57,356 nucleotides of DNA from an uncultured SAR86 cluster bacterium (GCA_902556355.1 CACDVW010000004.1:1-57356); one strand, 5' to 3'. Shown: positions 1-9,760, numbered from the stretch's first letter. The notes: a model not told the origin generated them from the sequence alone. Translations and numbers: made by a program.

Positions 1-1
1 A

Positions 2-2215
2 GCATCAAAGAAAGAGCAAAATATTCAAGATGTACCAATGAGTGTTCAAGCAGTTGGTGCTGCCGAACTTGATAAAAAGAATATTAAGAGTCTTGAAGAT
101 ATATCTAATATTTCACCAGCTGTAACATTTAATAATGTTGGTCCAGGTAAATCTAATTTTTATATTAGAGGTGTTTCTGACGGCGCTATAATGAATAGTT
201 ATGCTTCACCTGAAGCTACTACTGCTTTATATATTGATGAGCAGCCACTTACTGCTGCAAGCTTAACACCTGATTTACATATCTATGATATTGAAAGAGT
301 TGAGGTTTTAATGGGTCCTCAAGGTACTTTGTACGGAGCAAGCTCAACGTCAGGTAATATAAAAATTATTACTAAAAAACCAGACCCGTCAGGCCTTGAT
401 CTTGGTGCAGATATTGAATATGGATCTATTACTGATGGAGATAAAGATAAGTCACTTGAAGCATTTATTAATCTACCCTTAGGCTCAAATCTTGCTGCTA
501 GAGTTAGTGCCTATGATGTTCAAGATGGTGGATGGATTGACAATAAAAAAGCATCATATTCATATCAAAATGCTCGAGGTTACACTATAGATAATTTTAC
601 AGCTCCATATGACGTAGCAAAGGATGATTACAATGATTCAAGCAAGGAAGGTTCAAGAATTAGAATTTCTACTGATTTTGAAAATGTAAATTTAGATTTA
701 TCATTTCTTAGTCAAGAGTCCTACTATAACGGATCATATGAAACTGATGTCCTGACTGATGATCAATCGCAACCAATGCCTTCTAGATCTAATACTCGTT
801 TTTCAAAGGAAAGATATGATGATGAGTTTGATCAATTTTCAGCAACCTTAAGCGGTAATCTTACTGATGATATAGAGTTTGTCTTAAATACTTCTATTTT
901 TGAAAGAGATACCGCATACACATACGATTATGCTAGTTATGTTGAATATTATTATTATGCAGCCTATGCATATTACGTTTGCAATTTATATGAATATTAC
1001 GGTTATTACTATGCAGATGTTAATGACTGCAGAGATCCTAGAATGACATATGCTCAAACTAATGATATAGAAAGAACATCTACAGAGTTAAGAATTCAAT
1101 CAAACAATGAGAGTGGTTTTAACTGGGTGTTAGGAGCATTTCAAGAAACTAATGAAAAAATTACTGATGTTGACTATATACAACCTGGAAGCTCTCATAC
1201 AAATCAAAGATGGTGGGAGGCAGACCTAGATAGAAAAGGCGATATTGATGCTATATTTGGTGAATTATATTTTGATATATCTGATAAAACATCAGCTACG
1301 TTAGGTATAAGAAAATATGATCAATCAATGAAGCTAAAAGCTGTTGACGGTTATTATGGATCCCTTAGTTATGGATTAACAGATGGTGATTTTAAATCTA
1401 ATGAAAGTGGTTCTATACCAAAAATTGCAATAAAACATAATATTTCAGATGATGTCATGATTTATGGTAGCTATAGTGAGGGTTATAGACCATCAGGTGT
1501 TAATAGGCCAAGACCTAATTCATCAGGTTTTAGTGTCCCCGAGACATATGATCCAGATTATTTAGATAGTCTTGAAATCGGGTTTAAATCTACACTTAGA
1601 GATGGAAAGCTGGTCCTAAATGGTGCTTACTACAATATGGATTGGACAGATTATCAAACTTCTACATATAACACAGATATTACATCTGTAGCTTATACAG
1701 AAAATGTTGGTAATGCCGAAATTACTGGCCTTGAATTAAATGCATTATATTCATTGAATGACACAACTAGCTTAAATTTTTATATGAATAAAATGGATCC
1801 TAAGTTATCTGAAGATTACTATTATGTATCAGGAGAGTTGGGAGCAAATTCTGGAAATAGATTAGCTAATATGCCTAAACTTTCATACTACATGTCTTTG
1901 GAGAAAGATTTGACCTTTATGGGTAAGCCAGCTTTTATAATTTTTGATTATTCATATACTGGTGATAGATATACTTCCTATGAAAATGGTGCAATTAAGC
2001 TACCTGATTATGCATTAGCAAATTTAAGAGCAGGATTTGATAATGATAATACTTCCATAGAAGTTTACATTACTAATCTTACTGATGAAGATGGATATCT
2101 TTCTAGATATGATGATTTTTCTGCTGTTGGTTCTTCAGGATATTCCGGTTTTGGTGTAAGACGAACTGGAACAAAGCCAAGAGTATTAGGTATTCGCTTG
2201 AGGTACAGATACTAA
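2..2215 (+). CDS. TonB-dependent outer-membrane receptor, 5' truncated by the window edge
   Basis: This is an outer-membrane active transporter whose substrate is unknown. The frame is open from base 2, and the residues before the first ATG (base 38) continue the usual TBDR sequence after the TonB box, with the motif QDVPMSVQAV, so the true start and signal peptide lie upstream of the window. The plug shows IRGV and EVLMGPQGTLYGASSTSG. The last third reads as a beta-barrel ending in the aromatic RYRY expected of an outer-membrane protein. A tyrosine-rich loop with two cysteines lies around bases 925-1035. It is the same subfamily as the receptor at 11629. It ends convergently with the hydrolase at 2212, sharing four bases. 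Confidence 0.93.
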   Translation, partial: ASKKEQNIQDVPMSVQAVGAAELDKKNIKSLEDISNISPAVTFNNVGPGKSNFYIRGVSDGAIMNSYASPEATTALYIDEQPLTAASLTPDLHIYDIERVEVLMGPQGTLYGASSTSGNIKIITKKPDPSGLDLGADIEYGSITDGDKDKSLEAFINLPLGSNLAARVSAYDVQDGGWIDNKKASYSYQNARGYTIDNFTAPYDVAKDDYNDSSKEGSRIRISTDFENVNLDLSFLSQESYYNGSYETDVLTDDQSQPMPSRSNTRFSKERYDDEFDQFSATLSGNLTDDIEFVLNTSIFERDTAYTYDYASYVEYYYYAAYAYYVCNLYEYYGYYYADVNDCRDPRMTYAQTNDIERTSTELRIQSNNESGFNWVLGAFQETNEKITDVDYIQPGSSHTNQRWWEADLDRKGDIDAIFGELYFDISDKTSATLGIRKYDQSMKLKAVDGYYGSLSYGLTDGDFKSNESGSIPKIAIKHNISDDVMIYGSYSEGYRPSGVNRPRPNSSGFSVPETYDPDYLDSLEIGFKSTLRDGKLVLNGAYYNMDWTDYQTSTYNTDITSVAYTENVGNAEITGLELNALYSLNDTTSLNFYMNKMDPKLSEDYYYVSGELGANSGNRLANMPKLSYYMSLEKDLTFMGKPAFIIFDYSYTGDRYTSYENGAIKLPDYALANLRAGFDNDNTSIEVYITNLTDEDGYLSRYDDFSAVGSSGYSGFGVRRTGTKPRVLGIRLRYRY

Positions 2216-3087
2216 TCGTTAAGTATTTTTCTTAATACTTTTTCTAGCTGTTTAGAATCTTCAAAGAAGGGGAAGTGCCCAGTTTCATGCATAATAAATA
2301 TATCTTTATCAACTTCAAGATTATTTAAAATAACATTATCTTCATTATATCTTGCAAGCTTATCCTTATCGGAGAAGAGATATTTAACATTATCAAGTGC
2401 ATTGATTTGTTCGTCTGTTAATCTAAATGTATTACATGATTTTAAATCAATAGAGCTAATTTCTTTTTGAGTTTGATTGAAGAGCCTTTTTAAAGGGTAT
2501 AGTTTAATTTCTCTTTCTGGATCTGATTCAACTTCTTTAGTTCCATATGGAGACTTAATTTGACCTTTAGACCTTCCATAGAAACCAGAACCCTTAACAC
2601 CAAATCCCATAGATTTAATCTCTACTTCAGGAAATTTATAGACACCATATTTAGTTAAGAATTCAACAGCTTGATCAAGATTACCTTTTGCATAATCAAG
2701 TAAAAGATCACCAACAAGAAATGGATAAGTAATATTCATACATATTGTCATTTTATTTTTAATTTTAGTAGATAAATCAAGAGCTATTAGGCCTCCCCAA
2801 CTATGCCCCATTAATATTGGATCTTCTATATTCATTTCCTTTAAAAGTTCTATACAAAAATTTGTATGACTTTCTACATCTTTGAATAACGGTCCTGATG
2901 TATAACCATGTCCAGGTAAATCAAATGCAATAATATTATGATCAATCTCTATAGTATCCAAATTAAACATTGAGATTGTTCTATGATCCATTCCAGCACC
3001 AGGTATGAAAATTAAATTTTTCTTTGATGAGTCTATTTCATTTTTAATAAAAACGTGTGCTTTATGATTTTTTAATTGAATGAACAT
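2212..3087 (-). CDS. alpha/beta hydrolase
   Basis: A cytoplasmic alpha/beta-hydrolase fold enzyme of 291 residues with unknown substrate. Visible motifs are an oxyanion-region PGAGMDH near residue 30, the nucleophile elbow GHSWGG with Ser96, and a late His in HETGHFPFFED as the expected catalytic base. The start is an ATG at 3087. It lies downstream of the BCCT transporter on the same strand and overlaps its 3' end by 26 bases, so the two are probably co-transcribed and translationally coupled. The enzyme may act on something the carrier imports, but this is only inferred from the layout. An esterase, epoxide hydrolase or haloalkane dehalogenase-like activity cannot be distinguished. Confidence 0.85.
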   Translation of the reverse strand: MFIQLKNHKAHVFIKNEIDSSKKNLIFIPGAGMDHRTISMFNLDTIEIDHNIIAFDLPGHGYTSGPLFKDVESHTNFCIELLKEMNIEDPILMGHSWGGLIALDLSTKIKNKMTICMNITYPFLVGDLLLDYAKGNLDQAVEFLTKYGVYKFPEVEIKSMGFGVKGSGFYGRSKGQIKSPYGTKEVESDPEREIKLYPLKRLFNQTQKEISSIDLKSCNTFRLTDEQINALDNVKYLFSDKDKLARYNEDNVILNNLEVDKDIFIMHETGHFPFFEDSKQLEKVLRKILND

Positions 3088-4567
3088 TTTTTAGAACCGA
3101 ATAAACTAATAATATATATATAAATAATAAAGGAATTGAGCATATTACCATTATCCACTTAAATGAGTCGACGCCATTTAAATACATCAATAAAGTTGGT
3201 TGAATTACTAATAATATTGCAAATAATAACCTCAATGATTTAGAGCTCTCCATTGATGATTCCCTCATTGAAGCTGATGCTAAAACATATGAGGCAGAGT
3301 CATAAGTAGTGCAAAGAAAGATGACCAATATTATTACAAAACCAATTAAAAGGTATTTTCCATAATTTAACTGTGTAATTGTTAAGATAACTAACTCTTC
3401 TCTAGAACTTATATTATTGGCAATAATACTTGGAGCATTAATAATGTCAGATTCAAAGAGAAATATTGATACATTTGTTAAAATTAACATGCTAAAAGCA
3501 CAACCCATACTACCTATAAAAATAGTACCTAATATGATTTCACGAATAGTTTTACCATTAGATATATTTACTAAAAATGTTCCTACCATAGGTGCTAATG
3601 CAAACCACCAGGCCCAATAAAATACCGTCCAATCAATACTAATATTTGTGCCTGTTGTTAAGCTAAGGTTGTAATATTCACCAAAGTAAAATAACAAAGT
3701 ATCAATTGAATTTATAAAAATATATTTTGTTGGCCCAAGAAAAAACACCAACAATAAAAATAATATTACAAGAATAATATTTAAATTACTAAGCCTCTTA
3801 ATACCTTTTTGTATACCAAAATAAGCACTAGTAGCAAATATAGATGCACAAATAACGATGGTTGTTATATCTGAGGTAAAAGTTCTTTCAATATTAAAAA
3901 TTGTTGATATTGCAGATGAAATTAATGGAAAAGAAAGACCCAATCCAACTCCAGCAGCGCATATTATCGAACCTATAAAGATTACATCTAACAACAACTT
4001 TAAGAATTTATTATTTATATTAAGAATTCCTGAAAATGTTAATGATGAGTTTGAGTTTTTTGATAGAGATAAGGCAAATGCCACAACTGGTAAGCAATAT
4101 ATACTCCATGCAGTTGGACCCCAGTGAAATACTGGGTATGTTCTTGAATAAATCAATGAGTCTGAACGATTATAATTATCATCTAGAGATAAAATATTAT
4201 AATATTCAATCCATTCAATCGTAGACCAATATAGTAAAGTTGCTCCTATTCCTGCAGCAAAAAGCATAGAGGACCATGATGTAATAGAATATTCTTTCTT
4301 ATTTTTTATATTAATAGTAATTGAGCCATAGTTTGATATTGCTAAAAAAATTAAAAACAAAAATAAACAAAAACTTCCATATAAATATACAGATTCAAAT
4401 CTAGTGGACAGATTTATATAAATCTCAGAGAGAATAGACGAAGTTTTTACAGGATCTTGTAATACAAAAAATGACAACAATCCAGATAATAAAATAGTTA
4501 TACTTATAACTGATAAATTCCAGTTAGGATTAGTAAATTTCTTAAATGTCTGATTTAAATAATACAA
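3062..4567 (-). CDS. BCCT-family betaine/carnitine/choline/DMSP transporter
   Basis: An inner-membrane secondary carrier with about twelve hydrophobic helices, of the BCCT family that imports quaternary-ammonium or sulfonium osmolytes. Family signs include SWSSMLFAAGIGATLLYW, the paired PVFHWGPTAWSIY segment and WAWWFALAP followed by the NISNGKTIRE loop. It is divergent from its paralogue at 9913, which keeps the more canonical ARISYGRSIKEF. The start is uncertain: the only reading that leaves a normal N-terminal tail before helix 1 uses a TTG at 4567, which runs 22 bases into the divergent TPR gene. The substrate cannot be deduced. Confidence 0.88.
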   Translation of the reverse strand: MYYLNQTFKKFTNPNWNLSVISITILLSGLLSFFVLQDPVKTSSILSEIYINLSTRFESVYLYGSFCLFLFLIFLAISNYGSITINIKNKKEYSITSWSSMLFAAGIGATLLYWSTIEWIEYYNILSLDDNYNRSDSLIYSRTYPVFHWGPTAWSIYCLPVVAFALSLSKNSNSSLTFSGILNINNKFLKLLLDVIFIGSIICAAGVGLGLSFPLISSAISTIFNIERTFTSDITTIVICASIFATSAYFGIQKGIKRLSNLNIILVILFLLLVFFLGPTKYIFINSIDTLLFYFGEYYNLSLTTGTNISIDWTVFYWAWWFALAPMVGTFLVNISNGKTIREIILGTIFIGSMGCAFSMLILTNVSIFLFESDIINAPSIIANNISSREELVILTITQLNYGKYLLIGFVIILVIFLCTTYDSASYVLASASMRESSMESSKSLRLLFAILLVIQPTLLMYLNGVDSFKWIMVICSIPLLFIYILLVYSVLKNVHSIKKS

Positions 4568-6501
4568 ATTATGCTTTTAAAAATGCTATTGATTTATTTA
4601 AAGATAATAATGTAAATGAAGCACTTGAACAACTTGATGAAATTTTAAAAGTTTACCCTGAAGATAAAGATTCACTTGATTTAATTGTTTTAATTTATAT
4701 TAAAACTAACAAACCAAATGATGCTATTAAGTTTGTAAACAGATGCATTGGTTTATTTCCTGAAGATATTTCATATTTAGAAAAGAAATATAAGCTTTTG
4801 ACATTTATTGGTGATCAGAATAGTGCCTTAGATTGCTTAAAAAAACTTAATAAAATATCACCAACTATAGAATCTATAAGAGAGATATCAAATATTTATA
4901 TTGATAAAGGAGAAATAGAAAAATCCGAGGAAACAATTCAAGGTTTTTTTGAATCAAATAAATCATACTCAGAACTCTATAAGGGTATCAGGCATGTTAA
5001 GGCTGGTAGAAACAAACTTGCAGAAGAAGCTTATAAAAATGTTCTTAAAAAGGATAAAAATAATGTGGATGCACTCAGGTTATTAGGATTATTGGCTTTT
5101 AAACAAAATAATTATCCCATCGCAGAAAAACTTTTTATAAGAGGTATTCAATTAAACCCAACATTTAAATTGCTTTGGGAAAATTTAGCAAAATGTTTTC
5201 GTTTACAAAATAAATTTCAACACGCACAAAAAGCTTTTGAGAACTTATTAAAACTTGATCCAAATAATCTTGAGGCTATGGGGGCACTTGGAACAATTCA
5301 TATAAGACTTTCAAATTTTGATGAAGGTATCACGATATATCAAAATTTATTGAAACAGAATAACAAAAATCCTAGAGTTCATTTAAGTCTTGGACATGCT
5401 CAAAAGACTGTTGGTAATAGATCTGAAAGTGAGGAATCATATATTAATGCTATAAAAAACTTTCCACTATGTGGAGAGGCATATTGGAGCTTAGCAAATT
5501 TAAAAACATACAAGTTTTCTAATAAGCAAATAAAATCTATGGAATCTGCTTTAAAAGAAAATATTCACGATCTTGAAAAGATACAAATGTTATTTGCTCT
5601 TGGAAAGGCATATGAATCAAATAAAAATTTTGACATATCTTTTAAATATTATGAAGAGGGTAACTGGTTGCATAGAAAAACTCTTGATTACAATGCTCAA
5701 GTAAATTCAGATTCAATAGATAAAACAATTGAATTTTTTAATAAAAACTCTAATAAATTAAATTTTTATGGTGGCAATAAAACCAAAGATCCAATTTTTA
5801 TTTTAGGGTTACCTAGAGCTGGCTCAACATTAATTGAACAAATCTTATCATCTCATTCTCTTATTGAAGGTACTCAAGAGCATCATAATATAATGACCAT
5901 TGGACGTAAGATTCGTTCTATCAATAATACTGATAACTATACTGATAGTTTATTTGAACTAAAAAACGAGGATATTCTTAAATATGGCAATAAATATATC
6001 AGTGAGACAATGTGGTCCCGAAAAGAAAAAAACTTTTTTATTGATAAAATGCCTAATAACTTCCCATACATTGGGTTAATTAAAATGATTCTTCCAAATG
6101 CAAAGATAATTGATGCTAGAAGAAATCCTCTAGATGGATGTTTTAGTTGTTTTAAGCAATTTTTTGCAAAAGGGCAGCACTTTACATATGACTTAGATGA
6201 TATTGCAAGATATTACAAAGATTATGAAAAAATAATGTTATTTTGGAATAGTATTTTTCCAGATTCGATATATAAAATAATGTACGAGGATGTAATTGAA
6301 AGTCCTGAGTCCGAAGTAAAAAAACTGCTGAATTATTTAGAATTAGATTTTGAAGAATCTTGTATGGATTTTTATAAATCAAAAAGACCAGTAAAAACTG
6401 CAAGTTCAGAACAAGTAAGACAACCTATATATAAATCAGGAGTCAACTACTGGAAAAATTATGAAGATAACTTAACTGTTTTAAAAAATCATTTCTTATG
6501 A
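4546..6501 (+). CDS. TPR-repeat sulfotransferase fusion
   Basis: A 651-residue fusion. Residues 1 to about 390 are tandem tetratricopeptide repeats (for example VLKKDKNNVDALRLLGLLAF and LLKLDPNNLEAMGALG). The rest is a Sulfotransfer_3-type domain. The 5'-phosphosulfate-binding loop is FILGLPRAGSTLIEQ at about residue 420, and the 3'-phosphate-binding region is IDARRNPLDGCFSCFKQFF. The family transfers sulfate from PAPS to a hydroxyl or tyrosine acceptor; the acceptor here is unknown and may be a protein recognised by the TPRs. Its paralogue is at 14244. The stop overlaps the next ATG as ATGA, so translation is probably coupled to the nuclease gene. Confidence 0.9.
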   Translation: MSDLNNTNYAFKNAIDLFKDNNVNEALEQLDEILKVYPEDKDSLDLIVLIYIKTNKPNDAIKFVNRCIGLFPEDISYLEKKYKLLTFIGDQNSALDCLKKLNKISPTIESIREISNIYIDKGEIEKSEETIQGFFESNKSYSELYKGIRHVKAGRNKLAEEAYKNVLKKDKNNVDALRLLGLLAFKQNNYPIAEKLFIRGIQLNPTFKLLWENLAKCFRLQNKFQHAQKAFENLLKLDPNNLEAMGALGTIHIRLSNFDEGITIYQNLLKQNNKNPRVHLSLGHAQKTVGNRSESEESYINAIKNFPLCGEAYWSLANLKTYKFSNKQIKSMESALKENIHDLEKIQMLFALGKAYESNKNFDISFKYYEEGNWLHRKTLDYNAQVNSDSIDKTIEFFNKNSNKLNFYGGNKTKDPIFILGLPRAGSTLIEQILSSHSLIEGTQEHHNIMTIGRKIRSINNTDNYTDSLFELKNEDILKYGNKYISETMWSRKEKNFFIDKMPNNFPYIGLIKMILPNAKIIDARRNPLDGCFSCFKQFFAKGQHFTYDLDDIARYYKDYEKIMLFWNSIFPDSIYKIMYEDVIESPESEVKKLLNYLELDFEESCMDFYKSKRPVKTASSEQVRQPIYKSGVNYWKNYEDNLTVLKNHFL

Positions 6502-7181
6502 TTATTAATGATAAATTCAAATATCCAATTTTGGAGAGGGTAGATACTGACATAGGTAGACATTATTTAGATTCAAACAATAAACCAGTCCCAAGCGTTA
6601 CAACTATTTTGTCAGGTACATCAAAATCAAAAGATGGTCTCATGCAATGGAGAATTAGAGTTGGTGAAGAGGAGGCTGAAAGAATAATCAAACAAAGTAC
6701 CGATATAGGTACAGCTGTTCATGAAGCCATTGAAAATTATTTAAATGGAAAATCTTGGGATAATTTTGAAGAAACATATGATCAGTTATTAGCTAAAAAA
6801 ATGTCGAATAAATTTATTAAAGATGGCCTTAAAGGTATTACTGATATCTGGGGTCTTGAAGTCGGCTTAGTACTTGATAATTTATATGCAGGTACGGCTG
6901 ATTGTGTTGGTGAATATGAGGGAATTCCAACTCTAATAGATTTTAAAACTGCAAAAAAGATTAAAAAAAGAGAATGGATTGAAGACTATTTTTTACAAGG
7001 CTGCGCATATGCAAATGCACATAATGTAATGTTTGGAACAAAGATCGAACAAATAGTTATATTAATGGTAGATAGAAACGCCATCTTTCAAGAATTTATT
7101 GTAAGACCAACAGAGTTCAACTTTCTTACAAGAAAATGGAAAAATAGATTAATCGAATTTAATAATAAGTATAATGTTTAA
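6498..7181 (+). CDS. PD-(D/E)XK family exonuclease (MGME1/phage-exonuclease-like)
   Basis: A 227-residue nuclease-fold protein. The layout fits small PD-(D/E)XK exonucleases, the group with mitochondrial MGME1 and many marine phage nucleases: VPSVTTIL near the N-terminus, GTAVHEAIENYL as the first helix motif, an acidic residue in GTADCVGEY, the core motif LIDFKTAKK (D-x-K), and a QxxxY-type helix in FLQGCAYANAH. It presumably processes single-stranded or flapped DNA. The start overlaps the upstream stop by four bases. Finding it in a metabolic operon with no phage genes alongside is odd, so capture from a phage is possible. Confidence 0.75.
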   Translation: MIINDKFKYPILERVDTDIGRHYLDSNNKPVPSVTTILSGTSKSKDGLMQWRIRVGEEEAERIIKQSTDIGTAVHEAIENYLNGKSWDNFEETYDQLLAKKMSNKFIKDGLKGITDIWGLEVGLVLDNLYAGTADCVGEYEGIPTLIDFKTAKKIKKREWIEDYFLQGCAYANAHNVMFGTKIEQIVILMVDRNAIFQEFIVRPTEFNFLTRKWKNRLIEFNNKYNV

Positions 7182-7204
7182 CTTTTAAACATACATATTT
7201 AAAA

Positions 7205-8098
7205 ATGAAGCCATTAATTTTAGATTCAGCATTAGGTACAGAATTAGAAAATAGGGGTGAGTATCTTCCAAGTTTTAAAACATCTATATGGTCTGCATAT
7301 TCACTTATTCATAATCCAGAAATAATAAAGCAGATTCATATAGATAATATTGAAGCTGGTGCAGATGTTATAACAACGTCAAATTATCAAGCAACTCCAG
7401 AATTATTAAAAAGAGAACCAACAGCTCCACCATACGAAGATTTGGCAAAGCGCTCTCTTGAGCTATGTAAAGAAGCAGTTATAAAGACTGGCTCTGATAC
7501 TATAATTGCAGGCTGCTATCCACCAATACATGTAACATTTAGACCAGATTTAAGTTCAAAAGAAAAAACACTTAGAAAATTTTATGAAACTTTAGGTTCC
7601 ATATATAACAATGAGGTTGATGTAATTATTTGTGAAACAATGGCATCAATATACGAAGGTACAATAGCTGCCTCAACAGCAAAAAAATACTCAGATATTG
7701 TTTGGTTAAGTTGGACTACAAGAGGCAACAAGTTAAATAGACTTCCAAGTACCGAACTATTAGATTTAGCTATCGAAGAAGGACTTAAGCTAGATATAGA
7801 TTGTCAATTAGTTAACTGTGTTCATGCAGATACTGCAAGTCTCGCAATAGATAAGCTCACCAAAGAAAAAACTTTTGGTATATATGCTAACTCATCAATT
7901 TATAAAAAAAATCAACTTGAAGGTTTTGTGAGTGATTCTGATGAATGGCATTATCATAACCATCAACCTATAAAACCTGATCAATATAAAGATTTTGTTG
8001 TCCAGTGGATAGAAAAGGGTGCTTCAGTTGTTGGTGGTTGTTGTAGAACAACAACTGAACACATCAAAGAAATTAAAAAAATTGTAGATAATTTATGA
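7205..8098 (+). CDS. homocysteine S-methyltransferase family protein
   Basis: A 297-residue cytosolic enzyme close in length to MmuM. The family moves a methyl group from S-methylmethionine, SAM or a betaine onto homocysteine to form methionine. The start ILDSALGTELE matches the family N-terminus. The zinc ligands are visible as Cys in QLVNCVH and the paired Cys in VVGGCCRTTTEHI near the C-terminus. VIICETMAS is the conserved mid-barrel segment. It is followed by an ATGA overlap with the S51 peptidase. The methyl donor is not determined; the nearby BCCT carriers make a betaine or sulfonium donor plausible, which is inference. Confidence 0.87.
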   Translation: MKPLILDSALGTELENRGEYLPSFKTSIWSAYSLIHNPEIIKQIHIDNIEAGADVITTSNYQATPELLKREPTAPPYEDLAKRSLELCKEAVIKTGSDTIIAGCYPPIHVTFRPDLSSKEKTLRKFYETLGSIYNNEVDVIICETMASIYEGTIAASTAKKYSDIVWLSWTTRGNKLNRLPSTELLDLAIEEGLKLDIDCQLVNCVHADTASLAIDKLTKEKTFGIYANSSIYKKNQLEGFVSDSDEWHYHNHQPIKPDQYKDFVVQWIEKGASVVGGCCRTTTEHIKEIKKIVDNL

Positions 8099-8793
8099 AA
8101 CAAATAATTGCAATTGGTGGCGGTGGATTTGGTAGAGAAATTGGCGAACTTAAAATTGAAAAATATATAGTTAAACAATCCAACAAAACAAAACCAAAGA
8201 TTTGTTTTATTCCAACAGCTACTGGTGATGATCAGGGTTATATTGAAAATTTTTACAAAGCTTTTGATTCATTAGATTGCATAACATCACACATTGATTT
8301 TTTCAAAAGAACAATCGATCTAGAGTCACACATATTAAAACAAGACGTAATATATGTAGGCGGGGGTAATACTAAAAGTATGCTAGCTGTTTGGAGAGAA
8401 TGGGGATTAGACACGATTTTAAAAAATGCATATGAAAACAATATTATTATGAGTGGAGTCAGTGCTGGAGCAATATGTTGGTTTGAAAAAGGTATTACTG
8501 ATTCCTATAAAGACCATCAAGCAATTATTCCATGCCTTGGTTTTGTAAAAGGTATTTGTTGTCCTCATTATGATGAAGAACCAGAAAGAATACCTTATGT
8601 TAAAGAAATGTTAGAAAGTAAAAATATTGATGAGTGTATAGCTATTGAGGGATATAGCGCACTTCATTTAATCAATGATGAGGCTAGATTTTCAGTTTCT
8701 TTTAAGAATGAAACTAATACCCATCATGTAGTTTGTAATAATAATGAAATCGTGCACAATAAATTATCTAACGTAGAAAAGATATTATTATGA
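8095..8793 (+). CDS. peptidase S51 family protein (PepE/cyanophycinase-like)
   Basis: A 232-residue protein of the S51 serine-peptidase family, which includes dipeptidase E (Asp-X dipeptides) and cyanophycinase. It has the N-terminal IAIGGGGFGRE, the middle VIYVGGGNTKSM, and the nucleophile segment GVSAGAICWF with Ser123. A late IAIEGYSALH segment may contribute to the active site. It has no signal peptide, so it is predicted to be cytoplasmic. It overlaps both neighbours by four bases, indicating a tight operon with the methyltransferase and the membrane protein. The exact substrate is unknown. Confidence 0.85.
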   Translation: MKQIIAIGGGGFGREIGELKIEKYIVKQSNKTKPKICFIPTATGDDQGYIENFYKAFDSLDCITSHIDFFKRTIDLESHILKQDVIYVGGGNTKSMLAVWREWGLDTILKNAYENNIIMSGVSAGAICWFEKGITDSYKDHQAIIPCLGFVKGICCPHYDEEPERIPYVKEMLESKNIDECIAIEGYSALHLINDEARFSVSFKNETNTHHVVCNNNEIVHNKLSNVEKILL

Positions 8794-9167
8794 AAATAGC
8801 GAATACATTATCAATACTTCTAACAATAGTTCTCGGTATTATTTCTGCACAATGGATTTTTTCACCCGAATCTGCAGCTCAATCTTTAAGTATGCTATAT
8901 ATGGAAGGGGATGCAAGAAATACTCAAGTTAGAGACTTTACTGCTTTTTTTCTTGGCACAACAATAATGTCTTTTCTTTCATTTGTAACTAAACAATATC
9001 AATGGATATTTAGTGCTGGACTCATTTTTTTAATTGCAGGAATTTTTAATGTACTTACAGCTGTTAATTATGAAACTGAAATAGCTGTTACATCGTTGAT
9101 CTCAGAATTAATATTTACATCTATGGCATTTACCGCAGCATATATTTACAAAGCCAATAACTTATAA
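8790..9167 (+). CDS. small four-helix membrane protein, unknown function
   Basis: A 125-residue protein with four predicted membrane helices. I do not recognise a named family with certainty; the shape is reminiscent of DUF4345-type membrane proteins. It is clearly related to the C-terminal half of the 276-residue protein at 19893: both carry an F[ST]P-x-[SA]-A-A segment, then RDFT[AS]FF, then [WF][IF]FSAG followed by FN. It ends convergently with the nitroreductase, overlapping by six bases. The start overlaps the S51 peptidase stop, so it belongs to that operon. Confidence 0.75.
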   Translation: MKIANTLSILLTIVLGIISAQWIFSPESAAQSLSMLYMEGDARNTQVRDFTAFFLGTTIMSFLSFVTKQYQWIFSAGLIFLIAGIFNVLTAVNYETEIAVTSLISELIFTSMAFTAAYIYKANNL

Positions 9168-9713
9168 ATAACTTACAAAATCTTCAACATTTAATTCAGG
9201 TATTTTTTTGTTCGTCCCATCTGCTGTTCCTACATATATATAACCTAGAATTTCTTGATTAGCTTCAAGATTAAGTTTTGATGCTACAAAGGGATTAAAT
9301 GCCAATTTTCCAGTTCTCCAAATGGCTGAATAACCAAGAGCATTTAGTGATAATAGAATGTTTTGTGCCGAGGCTGCTGTAGATAACTTTTGTTCTATTT
9401 CAGGCACCTTAGGATGATCTTTAATTGAATTAACTAAAATAATTATCATTGGTGCCCTATATGGTGCATTTTTATACTTTGTAATTATTTCATCTTTTAT
9501 ACCAGGAACGGTTTTTGCATATTCTTCAAATATTTCTGATAGCTTATCAATTCCATCACCAGTAACTTGAATAAAGCTGCTTGGTCTTAACCAAGCATGA
9601 TCAGGTGCACGCAATGCTCCTCTAAAGACTTTATTCATTTCATCTTGAGTTGGATGAGGCTTTTTTAATGTTCTGGCTGAAACTCTATTTAATATATTGT
9701 CTAATGCATTCAT
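9162..9713 (-). CDS. ydjA: nitroreductase family protein (YdjA-like)
   Basis: An FMN-dependent NAD(P)H oxidoreductase of 183 residues, the same length as E. coli YdjA. It carries a RVSARTLKKP N-terminus for FMN phosphate contacts, the RAPDHAWLRP segment typical of YdjA, NAPYRAP in the middle, and GYSAIWRTG with a later LGYIYVGT. YdjA-type enzymes reduce nitro-aromatics in vitro, but their natural substrate is unclear. It is transcribed alone on the minus strand, convergent with the operon ending at 9167, and divergent from the tiny gene at 9761. Confidence 0.88.
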   Translation of the reverse strand: MNALDNILNRVSARTLKKPHPTQDEMNKVFRGALRAPDHAWLRPSSFIQVTGDGIDKLSEIFEEYAKTVPGIKDEIITKYKNAPYRAPMIIILVNSIKDHPKVPEIEQKLSTAASAQNILLSLNALGYSAIWRTGKLAFNPFVASKLNLEANQEILGYIYVGTADGTNKKIPELNVEDFVSYL

Positions 9714-9760
9714 ATGTAGTTATATTATAAAGACTTAATAATTATATATAGGAAACTCAT

